From the NCBI GenBank assembly GCA_002887195.1, contig PJAB01000047.1, positions 1 to 53,079 on the forward strand: a DNA stretch of 53,079 bases, given 5' to 3'. The position numbers and the translations under genes are program-made. This document shows positions 36,907-47,562 of the stretch, one piece after another; the stretch's first letter is position 1; every line of letters begins with the position of its first letter. Source of the stretch: Chrysochromulina parva (taxonomy: Eukaryota; Haptophyta; Prymnesiales; Chrysochromulinaceae). A model generated the notes under the pieces. That model did not search any database. It was not told the DNA's origin and worked only from the letters and a program-made list of their open reading frames with translations.

Positions 36907-37546
36907 GGACGAGAGGGCAGACACACAGCATATGATATGCCATATGAGCCGCGCGGACGATTATAACTTTATAAGCGCGCGGTTTCGATATGTCCGGGCG
37001 ACACGGACGTTCGGTCGTTACCCCGCGCATGATATTGATGATAACGATTGTCGTATACGCGCCTCAGCGCGCGACCGCGTTTTCGCACAAAGAACGATTT
37101 CCAGCGTGAGCGGCGCGTGATCTCGATCGTCGATGCAGCTGGATCCGGACGTGACCGGCTTATAAGGATTATATGAATATGTGCTTTCTTATGAGGGCCG
37201 CGGTCGTGGTCAGAGGTCACGTCTCACGAACGCATATATGACCTGGGATTCATACCTAGCGCGCCTGGGCGCGACACACATTTGAGGCCCCGCCCCCGGT
37301 ACGCCCCCGGGCAGCTGCACTTGACGTTGACCTCACACACTAATCACTAACTCGCCTGGAACGCCGTCCGTCCGTCCGAACCTCCGGATGTAAACACACC
37401 AGTAACACTACGGGGTGAATGTGCATGCACAGCGCTCGGGCGCACCCCACCTACCCAGAATGCACGTAATCCTGTCACGGTCTGGGCACAGCCACGGCCG
37501 TGCCCAATCTTGCCCTCGATTCGCTGTGCCGCGGCACGTCGTTCCC
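36907..37546. other. Intergenic region between convergent genes
   Basis: About 640 bases. Notable short palindromic AT stretches: catatgatatgccatatg at 36928-36945 and an AT-rich patch with two TTATAA-like words at 36960-36975. The rest shows no pattern I recognise. Confidence 0.5.
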
Positions 37547-38708
37547 TCACGACCTGTCCTTCTTGGTAGCCGGCTCGGCCACCTGCACAATCTCCGCGGC
37601 GACCATCGGGCCGACGGCGACAATCTTGGCCTGGTTCGGCTGCACGACGACCACTTGGCGAGTGCGCCGGCCGCAGAGCAGCCGGGTGAGCGAGCGCGCG
37701 ACGAGGAAGGTGAGAAGGAAGAGGAGCGTGAAGACGAGCAGGCAGTGAGCACGGGGAGGCATGCCGTCATCCTCCTCGATCTCGACAGTGACCGTGCTCG
37801 GCTCGATGACGTAATCCACCGGCGGTGGCACGGTGTGCACGTGCACGGCCGGGTGCGGTGCGGGGGCGGGGGGCGGCATGCCAATCAGCCGCCCCCCAGT
37901 CATCTGGTGCACGTAGCACTGGCAGTCGTGCGAGAGCTGCTCGAGATGGCGCACGAGGCACTCGACGCCGCCGTCGAGGCGCGTGTGGTCCTGGAGCTCG
38001 CGCTGGCAGACGGGCTCGCGCTCGCACGGGTGGCGCGGCGGCGGGCGGGGCTGGTAGCGCGGCTGGCGCGGCTCCGGCTCGAACAGGGTCTCGAACAAGG
38101 GGCCATCACCACCCGAGAGGAAGTCCTCGAGCATCGGTATAAACGAGCCGCTGAGCTCGAGGCGAGGGGCGTGCATCGCCGAGCGTGGCCCCGTCGCAGA
38201 CGGACCGAAGATGTGCGCGAGGCCGATCGGGCCGCTCATGCGCTGCACGTGGCCGTCGGCCGAAGTTGACTCCATCGTGAAGAAGCCGTAGCTGCCCGTG
38301 GATGAGTGGCGTGGCTGCTCGAGCGGCTCCGGCGACGCCTCGGGCTCGCTCAGGAGGAGGGAGGCGCATGCCGGGACGAGCGACTCTGCGCTGCGCATCA
38401 GGCACGCCGTGTCCGAGCAGTGGAGGCGGCGCAGGTCCTGCGAGAGGGTGGGGGGGGGGGTTACGTTGGATTTGCGTTGCGTGATGAGGGGGTGGCCGCG
38501 TAGGCGGATTCTGAGGGGCCGGGGTGGCGAGTGCCGCGCGCCAGGGCTTATAGCGTACCTCAGCGCACGGGTTTGCCGGGCGCGGGGGCAGGCGCATGTC
38601 GCGCTCGATGCTGGCAACCAGGGAGTTGAACAGGTCCGGCAGCCGAGGCCCAGCACCGACCGGAATGAAGAGCTGGCCCATGAGAGCCAGCGAGGGGAGA
38701 ACGAGCAT
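37547..38708 (-). CDS. Secreted/type I membrane protein, function unknown
   Basis: Two exons, 38708 down to 38559 and 38437 down to 37547, in phase 0, giving 346 residues. The start MLVLPSLALMGQLFIPVGAG is a likely signal peptide. The N-terminal and middle part contains clustered Cys (ACLMRSAESLVPACASLLL; DGGVECLVRHLEQLSHDCQC) around helices, resembling the short Cys-helix repeats of GLG1-type Golgi proteins. A hydrophobic helix near the end (HCLLVFTLLFLLTFLVARSL) is the membrane anchor, followed by RRTR and a cytoplasmic tail ending ATKKDRS, with a dilysine-like KK. The splice joins PCAE to DLRRLHCSD. I do not recognise the family. Confidence 0.65.
38438..38558 (-). other. Intron of the membrane-protein gene
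   Basis: A 121-base intron on the minus strand, donor gctgag|gtacgc, acceptor ccctctcgcag|gacctg. A run of ten C's just before the acceptor serves as a strong polypyrimidine tract; its length may vary. Confidence 0.75.
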
Positions 38709-39306
38709 GTCCCCTGAGAGCGGAGGAGGATTTGGACGTAATCGTATGCTGTCAGGCGGATTTCAGGGAGACGAGAGAATGGCGATCGCCGTCAGGGAGG
38801 GGCCCTGCATTGCCTGTCTAGATCTTGGACGGCTCCTCAGAAACTCGATTGGCCTGCAATCAGCGTCTCGATGGACGAACGACGAATCAACGCCGAGGAA
38901 AAATCTTCAAAGCTGAAAAGTCAAGCCCCAGGGCGATTAGAGGCCCGGCCTCTCGCCGACGGCGCGGAGGCGTCCAGCAGGGAGCCCATGCTAACTTTCC
39001 GGCCTCTCGCGCGTGCGGTATCGGGTATGCCTCCGAGGTCAGACTCAGAGAGTCACTCACTCAGCGATCTCGTCTCTCTGCGCACTGCGAGCTGCGCGCG
39101 CGCCGACCACACGACGCAAAGCACTCCTCCACTCACAGAATGCGTGGGCATCTCGAACGCGCGCAAGCTCGTCTCATAAGCATAAGCTCGTCGTCCTCCC
39201 GCCGCCGCGAGAGAGCGGGAGACGATCGAGGGAGACGAAGCTCTCATGATAAAGCCCTCGAGCTCCTCCTCCACCAGCGGCGGGCATGGCCGCCGCACAT
39301 GCCGCC
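38709..39306. other. Region upstream of the membrane-protein gene
   Basis: About 600 bases between two minus-strand genes. It contains the membrane-protein promoter and the valyl-tRNA synthetase 3' UTR. I see no gene or repeat. Confidence 0.5.
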
Positions 39307-42300
39307 TCATGCCACCTCCACCGCGAACGCGTCGCACGCCTTCTGCAGCGTGACCAGCTCGCTCTTGTACCCTTCGATCTTCGCGGCGTCCTCGTCGATG
39401 GTCGCCTGCGGGCACTTTTCATAGTACGAGGGCGCGGCCACCTTTTTGAGCACCTTGTCCAGAAACCCCTGCACGCTCGCGATCTCCTTCTTGAGCCGCT
39501 GCACCTCTTTAGAGAAGTCGACCACACCCTTGAGGAAGATGTGCACCTCGGTGTCGCGGTCGAGCACCTCCATGGCGCATCCGGCGGGCGGCGCCTCCCC
39601 ATCGGGTACCACCTTGATCGCCTCGGGCGCTGGCGACTTGGACGAGCGCGCGAGCGAGCAAAGGGTATCGTTCTGCGACACGACGAGCGCCGCGACCGAG
39701 GGCTGCCGGCACACGACGTAGATGAGCGGCGCGTGCTTCTCGAGCGCGCCCTTGAGGTACAGTGCACGCAGCGCGCGGATGGCGCCGCCGATCTTCATCA
39801 GCGTCTCCATCGTCTCCTCCGCGGCCGCCGAGCGCAGAGCGCCGACGGCGTCGGCTGGCTCGGGGTATTTGGCGAGCATGACGGTGCTGCGCGGCTGGCC
39901 GCAGAGCAGCGCGAGGCGGTGGTAGAGCTCCTCGGTGACCATCGGCATGAACGGGTGGAGCAGCCGCAGGCCGTAGCTTAGGCACGCGTGCAGGACCGTC
40001 TGTGTCGCATGCTTCGTGGCGGCATTGGCCGGCTCGGCGCTGTCGAGCTGCATCACCGGCTTGATCGCCTCCAGGTACACGTCGCACAGGCAGTTGTACC
40101 AGAAGGCGTAGATTGCCTCGGCCGCGAGTGAGATCTGGTAGTCCTTGAGCAGCTTGTCCATCGTCTCGACGGTCTTGGCGAGCTTGGAGAGGATCCACTT
40201 GTCGGGGAGGGCGCCCAGCTCGGCGCTCAGCGGCAGCGGCGTGAAGATCGCGCCGTCCGTGCCGAGGTACAGGAAGGCGAAGCGCGTCGCGTTCCACAAC
40301 TTGTTGCAGAACTTGGAGTAGCCGGCGACGGCCTGCACGTCGAGGTTGATGTCGCGGCCGACGCCCACGTGCGCGAGCAGCCCGAAACGAAGAGCATCCG
40401 ATCCGCACTCGGGGATGCCCTGGGGATACTCCTTTTGGTTCATCTCCTCGGCCTTGGCCACCTCGGCCTCGGCGAGATTGCCCTCGCGGAGCTTGGCGCA
40501 CAGGGCGTCGAGGGAAACGCCTTCGATGACCTCTAGAGGATCGATGACGTTGCCGAGCGACTTGGACATCTTGCGCCCGTACTTATCGCGCACCATCGAG
40601 TGCAGGTACACGGTGGTGAACGGCAGCTTGTTCGTGAGCTGCAGCGAGCACATGACCATCCGCGCGACCCAGAAGAAGAGGATGTCTTGGCCCGTCTCCA
40701 GCAGCGACGTCGGGTGCCATGCCTGCAAATCGGCCGACGATTGGTCGGGCCAGCCGAGGCACGAAAAGGGGAACAGGCCCGACGAGAACCACGTGTCGAG
40801 CACGTCCTCGTCTTGCGTGAGCGTGAGCTGCTCCGGCCGGCAGCCATGCTCTTTGAGTGCTGCCTCGCGCGCCTCCGCCTCGGTCGCCGCCACGTGTACG
40901 CCCACGTCGACGCCGTCGACCTTGGCAAAGTACGCTGGGATGCGGTGGCCCCACCAGAGCTGGCGCGAGACGCACCAGTCCTGGATGTTGTCAAGGAAGT
41001 GGAACCACACCTTCTCCGCCTCCTTGGGCAGGATGGTCAGCTCGCCGTTGCGCACTGCGTCCGCGGCGCGCTTTGCCATCCCGGTGCAATCGACCCACCA
41101 CTGGGGCTTGAGGACTGGCTCGATGATGTCACCAGTTCGGCTGCAGATGGGGATGGTCATTGCGTTATCCTGCTCGCCGCGGAAGAGCCCAAGATCCTTG
41201 AGCGCCTTGAGCACAGCCACGCGCGCGTCGAAGCGCATCATGCCCTCAAACTGTCCGCAATTGGCCGCCATCTGACCCTCATCAGTGAAGATCGTGATCT
41301 CCTCGAGGCCGTTACGGCGGCCGCACTTGAAATCATTCGGGTCGTGCGCCGGCGTGACCTTGACCGCGCCCGTCCCGAAGCTCATGTCGACGAGCACCGC
41401 GTCCGTCACGATCGGGATCTTGCGTGGCACGAAGGGATGAACGAGGAAGCGTCCGTGGAGCTGCTTGTACCGGGGATCGTCTGGGTGAACTGCCACCGCG
41501 GTGTCGCCGAGCATCGTCTCGGGACGCGTCGTCGCGACGACCACTTCCTCGTCCGAGCCCTCGACCTTGTACGCAAACGACCAGATCACGCCAAAGACAT
41601 ACGAATCGAACTTGTGGCCGGGCACCTTCCTCTTGGTGCGCTTGGTGATCGGCTCCTGGTCAACCTCCAGATTGGAGATGACCGACTGCAGCGCGCAGCA
41701 CCAGTTGGTGAGGCGCACGTCGCGGTAGATGACCTTGTCCTTGTGGAACTGCAGGAACGCCGCCTGCACCGAGCGCGCGCGCGGCGGGTCCATTGTGAAC
41801 ACCTCGCGTGACCAGTCGAGCGAGCAGCCCATCCGACGCATCTGGCTATAGATTTTGTTGCCGTACTTGTCCTTCCACTCGTACACCTTGGCGACGAAGG
41901 CCTCGCGCCCCATCTCGTGCCGGTTCGGCTGCCCGCTCTTCTTGAGCAGCTTCTCGACCACCACCTGCGTCGCGATGCCTGCGTGGTCCGTGCCAGGGAT
42001 CCAAAGCACGTTGTAGCCTCTCATGCGGTGCCACCGGCAGAGCAGGTCCTGCACGGCCACGGTGAGCGCGTGGCCCAGGTGGAGCGCGCCGGTGACGTTG
42101 GGTGGCGGCAGGCAGATGGAAAACTTCGGCCGGTTGTCCTCTGGGTCGCTCGACGCCAGGTAGTACCCGGATGCCTCCCACCAATCATTCCAAGACGCCT
42201 CGACGGCATGCGGCTTGTAGCTTGGCTCCATCGGCTCGGACATGCTCTTGCACTCGCCTTTGGGCGTCGGGTTGACGTAGGCACGCGCCGCAGCGGACGG

Positions 42301-42339
42301 GTCGAGGTCTGGGTCCTTCTCCTTCTTTTTCGGTGCCAT
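39307..42339 (-). CDS. VARS: Valyl-tRNA synthetase
   Basis: A 1010-residue class I aminoacyl-tRNA synthetase, joining valine to its tRNA. The ATG at 42339 (MAPKKKEKD) is the first in frame; upstream sequence has no ATG. The catalytic HIGH motif is in LPPPNVTGALHLGHALT and KMSKS in YGRKMSKSLGNVIDP. VLWIPGTDHAGIATQ and DWCVSRQLWWGHRIPAYF are ValRS signatures, while DTAVAVHPDDPRY and VTPAHDPNDF belong to the editing domain that clears mischarged threonine. The anticodon-binding region contains LWNATRFAF. The C-terminus (FLKGVVDFSKEVQRLKKEI ...) is the usual ValRS coiled-coil arm. No transit peptide is visible, so the cytosolic enzyme is the likely identity, perhaps also serving organelles. Confidence 0.96.
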   Translation of the reverse strand: MAPKKKEKDPDLDPSAAARAYVNPTPKGECKSMSEPMEPSYKPHAVEASWNDWWEASGYYLASSDPEDNRPKFSICLPPPNVTGALHLGHALTVAVQDLLCRWHRMRGYNVLWIPGTDHAGIATQVVVEKLLKKSGQPNRHEMGREAFVAKVYEWKDKYGNKIYSQMRRMGCSLDWSREVFTMDPPRARSVQAAFLQFHKDKVIYRDVRLTNWCCALQSVISNLEVDQEPITKRTKRKVPGHKFDSYVFGVIWSFAYKVEGSDEEVVVATTRPETMLGDTAVAVHPDDPRYKQLHGRFLVHPFVPRKIPIVTDAVLVDMSFGTGAVKVTPAHDPNDFKCGRRNGLEEITIFTDEGQMAANCGQFEGMMRFDARVAVLKALKDLGLFRGEQDNAMTIPICSRTGDIIEPVLKPQWWVDCTGMAKRAADAVRNGELTILPKEAEKVWFHFLDNIQDWCVSRQLWWGHRIPAYFAKVDGVDVGVHVAATEAEAREAALKEHGCRPEQLTLTQDEDVLDTWFSSGLFPFSCLGWPDQSSADLQAWHPTSLLETGQDILFFWVARMVMCSLQLTNKLPFTTVYLHSMVRDKYGRKMSKSLGNVIDPLEVIEGVSLDALCAKLREGNLAEAEVAKAEEMNQKEYPQGIPECGSDALRFGLLAHVGVGRDINLDVQAVAGYSKFCNKLWNATRFAFLYLGTDGAIFTPLPLSAELGALPDKWILSKLAKTVETMDKLLKDYQISLAAEAIYAFWYNCLCDVYLEAIKPVMQLDSAEPANAATKHATQTVLHACLSYGLRLLHPFMPMVTEELYHRLALLCGQPRSTVMLAKYPEPADAVGALRSAAAEETMETLMKIGGAIRALRALYLKGALEKHAPLIYVVCRQPSVAALVVSQNDTLCSLARSSKSPAPEAIKVVPDGEAPPAGCAMEVLDRDTEVHIFLKGVVDFSKEVQRLKKEIASVQGFLDKVLKKVAAPSYYEKCPQATIDEDAAKIEGYKSELVTLQKACDAFAVEVA

Positions 42340-42540
42340 GATGTGATCTTCGTCCGATGAGGAAGAACGTGGCTCCCTCCGCGCGCTATTCCGCAAGACT
42401 CATGGCAAAGATACACACATCGTGAAGAATACGCCGTGCACGCTCTCCTCGAATCGGTGCGATCATCGAGGTCGTGGGCGCAGAAATCTCTGTAATTTTT
42501 TTACTTGTTCACTGACTGTTCACACAACGTGTTTTTGCGC
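42340..42540. promoter_or_regulatory. Divergent promoter region with GTTCAC motif pair
   Basis: 201 bases between valyl-tRNA synthetase and the SGNH gene. It contains GTTCAC at 42507-42512 and GTTCACAC at 42518-42525 in tandem, shortly before the SGNH ATG, plus a T-rich run at 42494-42502. Confidence 0.45.
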
Positions 42541-43362
42541 ATGCAGTCCATCCTCCTCGCCTTCAGCAGACGAGACGAGGAGGCGCGGCTGAGCCTCACA
42601 TTAAGTCATGATCACGCAGGCTTGCTGGGCTCGGCTGCGTTTGTTGGAAAGCGGGTGCTTTTCATCGGCAACAGCCTCACCTATTGGGCTGGCGGACAAG
42701 ACGTGCTATGGCGAGAGTGGGGATTCGACGCTCACGAGGAGACTGTGCCGGGTGCGACATTAGCCCAAATCTGGAAGATTGGAGAGGTACAGAAGCAGAT
42801 CCGCGATGGCGCATGGGATGTCGTCGTTCTGCAAGACGACCCGCCCGAGTACAAGACGAGCCGCTCTGATTCACGCGAGCGATGGGTCGCCATCCATGAG
42901 CAGTTTGAGCGCGCGGTGGCCAAGTTTATCGCCGCCATCCGTGAAGCCGGTGCGGTGCCGGTGGTCTTCATGACGCATGCCTACCGCCGCCTTGCGCACA
43001 CAAGCCTTCTTGACATTTGCATGGCGCACAAGCTCGTGGAACAGGCTCACAAAGTGGCGATTGCACCTGCCGGTCTCGCACACCAGCTGGCCTTCGAGCG
43101 TGATGAGAGCTGCCCTCTGCTCGATCCCGATGAGGAGCACCCGACCATTGCAGGTCGATGGCTCAACGCTGTGACCATTGGCGCGGTCATGCTGGGTGCT
43201 GAACGTGCCTGCCACTTGCCTGCTGGCAGCAGTGCGCTTGGCGATGAGGAGCAAGACTTCCTTCGCGAGGCTGCCATGGATGCTCTGCGAGACTGGGACC
43301 TGTTCCCAATCCCCTGCTTCCCGGCCAAAACGGAAGTCAAGTCAAGTCAACACTTGACTTGA
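42541..43362 (+). CDS. SGNH/GDSL-like hydrolase
   Basis: A 273-residue protein. Block I is VLFIGNSLTYWAGG (the Ser of GNS is the expected nucleophile). GAWDVVVLQDDPPEY gives the middle block, and DPDEEHPTIAGRWLNA the Asp-x-x-His pair, with His as the general base. This arrangement is typical of SGNH hydrolases, lipases or esterases acting on acyl or acetyl groups. No signal peptide is clear; the first 30 residues (MQSILLAFSRRDEE) are weakly amphipathic. The last six codons and the stop lie inside a perfect 14-base hairpin. Substrate unknown. Confidence 0.78.
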   Translation: MQSILLAFSRRDEEARLSLTLSHDHAGLLGSAAFVGKRVLFIGNSLTYWAGGQDVLWREWGFDAHEETVPGATLAQIWKIGEVQKQIRDGAWDVVVLQDDPPEYKTSRSDSRERWVAIHEQFERAVAKFIAAIREAGAVPVVFMTHAYRRLAHTSLLDICMAHKLVEQAHKVAIAPAGLAHQLAFERDESCPLLDPDEEHPTIAGRWLNAVTIGAVMLGAERACHLPAGSSALGDEEQDFLREAAMDALRDWDLFPIPCFPAKTEVKSSQHLT

Positions 43363-43365
43363 CTT
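43334..43365. terminator. Perfect 14-bp hairpin across the SGNH stop codon
   Basis: Arms AAGTCAAGTCAAGT (43334-43347) and ACTTGACTTGACTT (43352-43365) with a 4-base loop. The TGA stop at 43360-43362 lies in the right arm. A second small hairpin, GTCAAG-tgc-CTTGAC, sits at 43502-43516. It may mark a 3' end or form an RNA stem; eukaryotic transcription does not use Rho-independent terminators, so that role is only a label here. Confidence 0.5.
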
Positions 43366-43566
43366 ACACGGAATCGTCTCCTCTTTGAATTTGTGGACGG
43401 CGCGCCCCAGCGAATTTGTGAACCAGTGTCTTCTATAATGCACTCTCATATCTCAGAGAGCCGCGACCCAAATCACCTCACGCGGGGCCGCGCTCCTGTG
43501 GGTCAAGTGCCTTGACTTGAGGGAACTCATTAAAATGTGTTGAACTGCTACCGGTACGGTAAGTCA

Positions 43567-43604
43567 ATGGCGGCAATTCCACTGGCCGACGCGCCCACGG
43601 ACGA

Positions 43605-43638
<34 letters not shown>

Positions 43639-45028
43639 AATGACGAGTGCACCTTTCATCGATGGCCGCTGCCGCACCTGCGCCGGCAGCTGCTCGAGAG
43701 CCGCACGGCTCTCAGCCGCTGCGAGGCCCGCGTGATCGCCTCAGCACGCGCCGCGGCGACGGCGCAAGAGTCACTCGGCGATGTGCAGCGCAAGCGCGCG
43801 ACGATGAAGGTACAGATGGAAGTGCTCCACCGCGAACTCATCCGCGCCGAGCAGGATGCGGCCGACCTTGTCGGTCCGGTGGGTGACCGCCTCGTCAGCG
43901 CCAAGAAAGAGGCGGGGCGTGACCGAGAGCGGCGGGAGGCGGCGGAGGCTGCCCGCAATGAGGCCGAGATGGCTCGCGACGCGGCACGTAGCATGGTCGC
44001 CGAGGCGCTCGCCAAGGGTGAGGAGGCTCTGGCCAAGGCGCGTGGCGAGCACTCCGCGGCGCTGCTTGAGGCGCGGGCCGCAGCGCATGCGCAGGGCGAG
44101 GCCGCGTTGGCGGAGTTGCGAGCGCAGCACGAGGCAACACTGGCCGACGAGCGCACGCGGCACGAAGCGGCGCGCGCAGCGTGGCGTGAGCCCGCGGAGG
44201 CACTCAAGCAAGAAGCTATCGCGGCGCGCCTGGCGGCGGCCGCCGAGCGCGACAAGGCAGAGGCGAAGCTCGCGAAGGCGGAAGTGGAGCATGCAGAGGC
44301 GACTGCCATCACGCGCGAGGCGAAAGAGGTGGCCGAGGCGATGGAGGCACAGCTCGATCTCGCACGTGCCTCCGCCGCGCGCGAGTGCGAGCGTCGGCTG
44401 GCTGCCGAAGCGGCGCGCGACGAGGCAGCGGCGGCGCTGGCAGAGAGCGGCGTGCGAACGCGCCAGGCGCTCAGCCGCTTCAAGAGCCGACTCGAGAGCT
44501 TGCAGTACGAGCTGAGCAGCCGCGCGACACGCGTGGCGGAGCGTTTCGAGCGGCTGAGTCGGCTTGCCGAGACGCTCCGCCGCGAGGCCTTCTCCATCGA
44601 CGGGGGGCTGGGGGGCGGCCAAGGCGTCGGGAGTGTAGGGCGGCTCGCTTTGGTGATTCATGAGCTCCAGCAGGAGATAGGGGCAGCGGCCCTCGAGTCG
44701 GCGACTGTGGTGGAGCCGCCGGACGACGTGGCGCACGATACGGCTGGTGGTGGACTCACGCCTGCTGGCACCGGCTTCGTACCGGTCGCGATGGCACCGA
44801 CGAGCCCGCTCCCACGCCCATTGTGGCCAGGTACGCCATCATCGCTTGCACCCAGTGCTGAGCCGTCGTCGGGTTTCGCTGGGCGCGGGCGGCACGGCAC
44901 TGAGTGGGGCGACGACGCAGGCTCTAGTGCACGTGACGTCGGTGGTGCCTTTGCAGGCGTGGCCGTTGCGGAGGCGAGCGCCATGCCGAGCTCTCGGCGA
45001 TGCGCCAGCGGCAGCAGCGGTGATGACA

Positions 45029-45060
<32 letters not shown>

Positions 45061-46506
45061 CTTGCGAGTGCCTCCAGGCCCGAGCGCAAGAGCGAGCGCA
45101 AGAGCGAGCGCAAGAGCCTGCTGCCTCGCGGCGGCGCGTCTGCACTCGCAAGCACGGCGGGTGCGGCCGGGACGTCGTCAGAGTACAAGATAACCATGGT
45201 TCAGGGGACGCAGTCGGAGGTGCGCTGGCTGCGGCGCGAGCTTCGTGAGGCGCGGGACGAGCTGCACAGCGTGAGCGGGCAGCAGCAGCGCACTCAGAGC
45301 CTGATCGCCAAGTACCAGCAAACGATCGTCGGGCTGCAGGCGGCGCAGAGTGAGCGCGAGATGGTGTACGATCAGCAGCTACGCGCGGCTATGGCTGAGG
45401 CGACGAGTGAGTGGACGAGGCGCGTGAACGAGGCGCAGGCGGCCGTTCGGTCCGAGCTCGAGGTGGAGATGGCGCGCAGGCTCACCCACGCAGAGAAGCA
45501 GCATGCCAAGGCCCTCGAAAAGCAGCAGGCGGAGGCCGAGCGTCGAGCCGAGCGTATGGCGGAAGAGCATCGGCGCGAGCTCGAGATGCGAGCTCGCGAG
45601 CTCGAGAGGCGAGATCGCGAGCTCGAGCAGCTGCACCAGCAGCACGAGGCCGGCGTGCAGCGCGCCACCGCGGCGCTTGCGGAGCAGCAACGGGCCTTGG
45701 CGGAGGCGCGGGCGGAAGCGCAGCGGCAACAACCGCCCCCGCCATCGCCGCACAAGCGACCGCTCCCAACGCAGGCGGCGGCGGCGCCGCCGCCACCGGC
45801 GCAGCGTCCCACTCCCCCTCCGGATCGATCGCCGTGGGCGCGGTCTACAACCGTAGTTGAGCCCTCCCAAGCAGTGCAGCCACCTCCCACGATCATCTCC
45901 ACTGTGATCTCCGCTGCTGGCCTACACGCTGCACCAAGGCGAGGCGCGGTCGCCGCCATGCCCAGCGTGCGAACCGACGAGTCCTCTTCGTGGGGAGACG
46001 GCGCCGTGGTGAGCACTTGCATGCAAGGTGTGCGAGCCGACGAGTCTTCTTCGTATACGGAGCAACCTCCTTGGAAGGCAGTGCGCACCTCGGATGCGAA
46101 CGAGCCACCCGCCCACGGCAGCACTGGCCATGCGGCATGCCCAGGCACTGGCACGTATGCGGGCATGGGCGCAGGCGCCGCGGCCAGCCGCCGTACGGAG
46201 GACGACGAGGAGCGAAGCACCAAGGGCGGAACACGGATTCTCTTTCCGCCCTCTTTCCTCTTGCCGGCCGTGCCGCCCTCTCAGCCACCGCCGCATCTAC
46301 CGACCTTCATTCAGCCAGCACCGAAGCCGCCGCTACCTACGCAGGCCCAGCCTCAACAGCCCCATCACATGCCCCAGCCAGAGCCTCAACAGTCCGGCGG
46401 CTCGACGTTTGTCGACGAGCTCGCCGCCCTAGACGCCGAGATGCGCGCGCTCAATGCGAGCATCGACCAGGTGGCCACGCGCTTTGGCGAGGTGCGGGGC
46501 GACTAG
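43567..46506 (+). CDS. Large coiled-coil protein, function unknown
   Basis: A 979-residue protein from the ATG at 43567 (MAAIPLAD). It starts with an Asp run, followed by long Ala/Glu/Arg heptad coiled coil (about 50-350) with many REAAEAARNEAE-like segments. A Pro/Ser/Gly-rich linker follows (about 350-540) with a glycine run and KSERKSERKSER repeats. A second coiled coil (about 545-730) starts TQSEVRWLRRELREARDEL and carries EMRARELERRDRELEQL. The end is Pro/Gln-rich, closing with a short helix ALDAEMRALNASIDQVATRF. Architecture fits a centrosomal, basal-body or scaffold protein but no family is recognisable. Confidence 0.7.
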
Positions 46507-46965
46507 GTGTTTGAGAACGGGGGGACGCTTGACGAAGCCGCGGTCACGACACCGCACGCACTAGACATGGCACCAGACCGAGGGGTGCAACGCGCGCGCC
46601 GCCAAGCGCCCGCCCCCAGCACCCCAACTGTTAGGACGGCGGGGGACGTTCCCACACAAGGGTGCTTGGTGCGCGAAGCCGAAGGCGTCTCGACGCCGAG
46701 TGGTCGCGTCTCGGGCTTTTCAGGTATAGTAAGATGTAACCGGGCCACGAACCGGCCACACACCCAGAACACACCCAGTCACCAAAGCCACCGCGCCCGC
46801 GATTGCGAACGTATATAAAAATGGACAACGTCATTGACGTCAACCTTGGCGGGATGGTGGTTGGTGGATTCCTATATATACGACTTCGCCTGCTCGGTCT
46901 TGGCGGCCCGGATGCGGATCTATTTTTGAACCTCGCCTTCGGGTCTTGGGCTCGCAGAGGGTGAC
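46507..46965. other. Intergenic region between convergent genes
   Basis: About 460 bases. A short stretch with TATATA-like words lies at 46812-46880 (gtatataaaa; tatatatacg), which may be a promoter or a 3' end. Otherwise nothing seen. Confidence 0.45.
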
Positions 46966-47562
46966 TCAATTCGTTTCGACATGCTGCACGATGCCAAGTA
47001 TGCAGTACACCGCAACCAGCGGCAGCGCGTGCCAGCCGCAATGCCACAATAGAATTGTCTCGCACTTGACGTCAGGACTGCGCGCGGCTCGGGCACCCAT
47101 GAGCTTGGACGTGATGGCCATCACCACGCCGAGCGTCCACGTGTGTTTGAGTTCCTCAGGCAATGTGAAGACGCCCAGCGCCATGCGGCTGCAGATCACA
47201 GGCCCTACCATCACGGTGAGTGTGGATGCGAGCAGAGGGTCAATCAACTTCCATATGCGCGCCTCAGCATCATGGCGGCCCCACATGGCCACATCGCTTT
47301 GGTAGGAAAGGAATCCTTGCACGAACAGACCCGCACCAACAGCGCGCCACCAGAATCCCTCGTCGCACGCGCGCATCTGCTCGGCGAAGATGATCAGCAG
47401 CGCGCCCACAACTGAATATCCCCACGAAGACGCGCGATAGAAGATGGGAAGCGGCCGGTTGGAAAAGATCACGGGCCGCCACTCTGCGCGATCGGCGCCG
47501 GCGGGTGAAAGGAAGATAGACGTCGCGCTTTCGATGGCGCGAGTGAGGAAGAAAGGTGGCAT
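46966..47562 (-). CDS. Multipass membrane protein, function unknown
   Basis: A 198-residue protein from the ATG at 47562 with five predicted hydrophobic segments: SVVGALLIIFAEQM, AVGAGLFVQGFLSYQS, LLASTLTVMVGPVICS, WTLGVVMAITSKLMG, and WHALPLVAVYCILGIV. The segment LLWHCGWHALPL has an H-x-x-x-H pattern, reminiscent of but not proof of CREST-type hydrolases (ceramidases, PAQR). No family can be assigned. The GTCAAG-type repeats at 47598-47609 lie just upstream. Confidence 0.55.
   Translation of the reverse strand: MPPFFLTRAIESATSIFLSPAGADRAEWRPVIFSNRPLPIFYRASSWGYSVVGALLIIFAEQMRACDEGFWWRAVGAGLFVQGFLSYQSDVAMWGRHDAEARIWKLIDPLLASTLTVMVGPVICSRMALGVFTLPEELKHTWTLGVVMAITSKLMGARAARSPDVKCETILLWHCGWHALPLVAVYCILGIVQHVETN

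Noticed and set aside
43647..45151. Plus- and minus-strand alternative frames within the large coiled-coil gene
   Set aside because: Arg/Ser/Ala-rich shadows produced by GC-rich codon use; no domain features.
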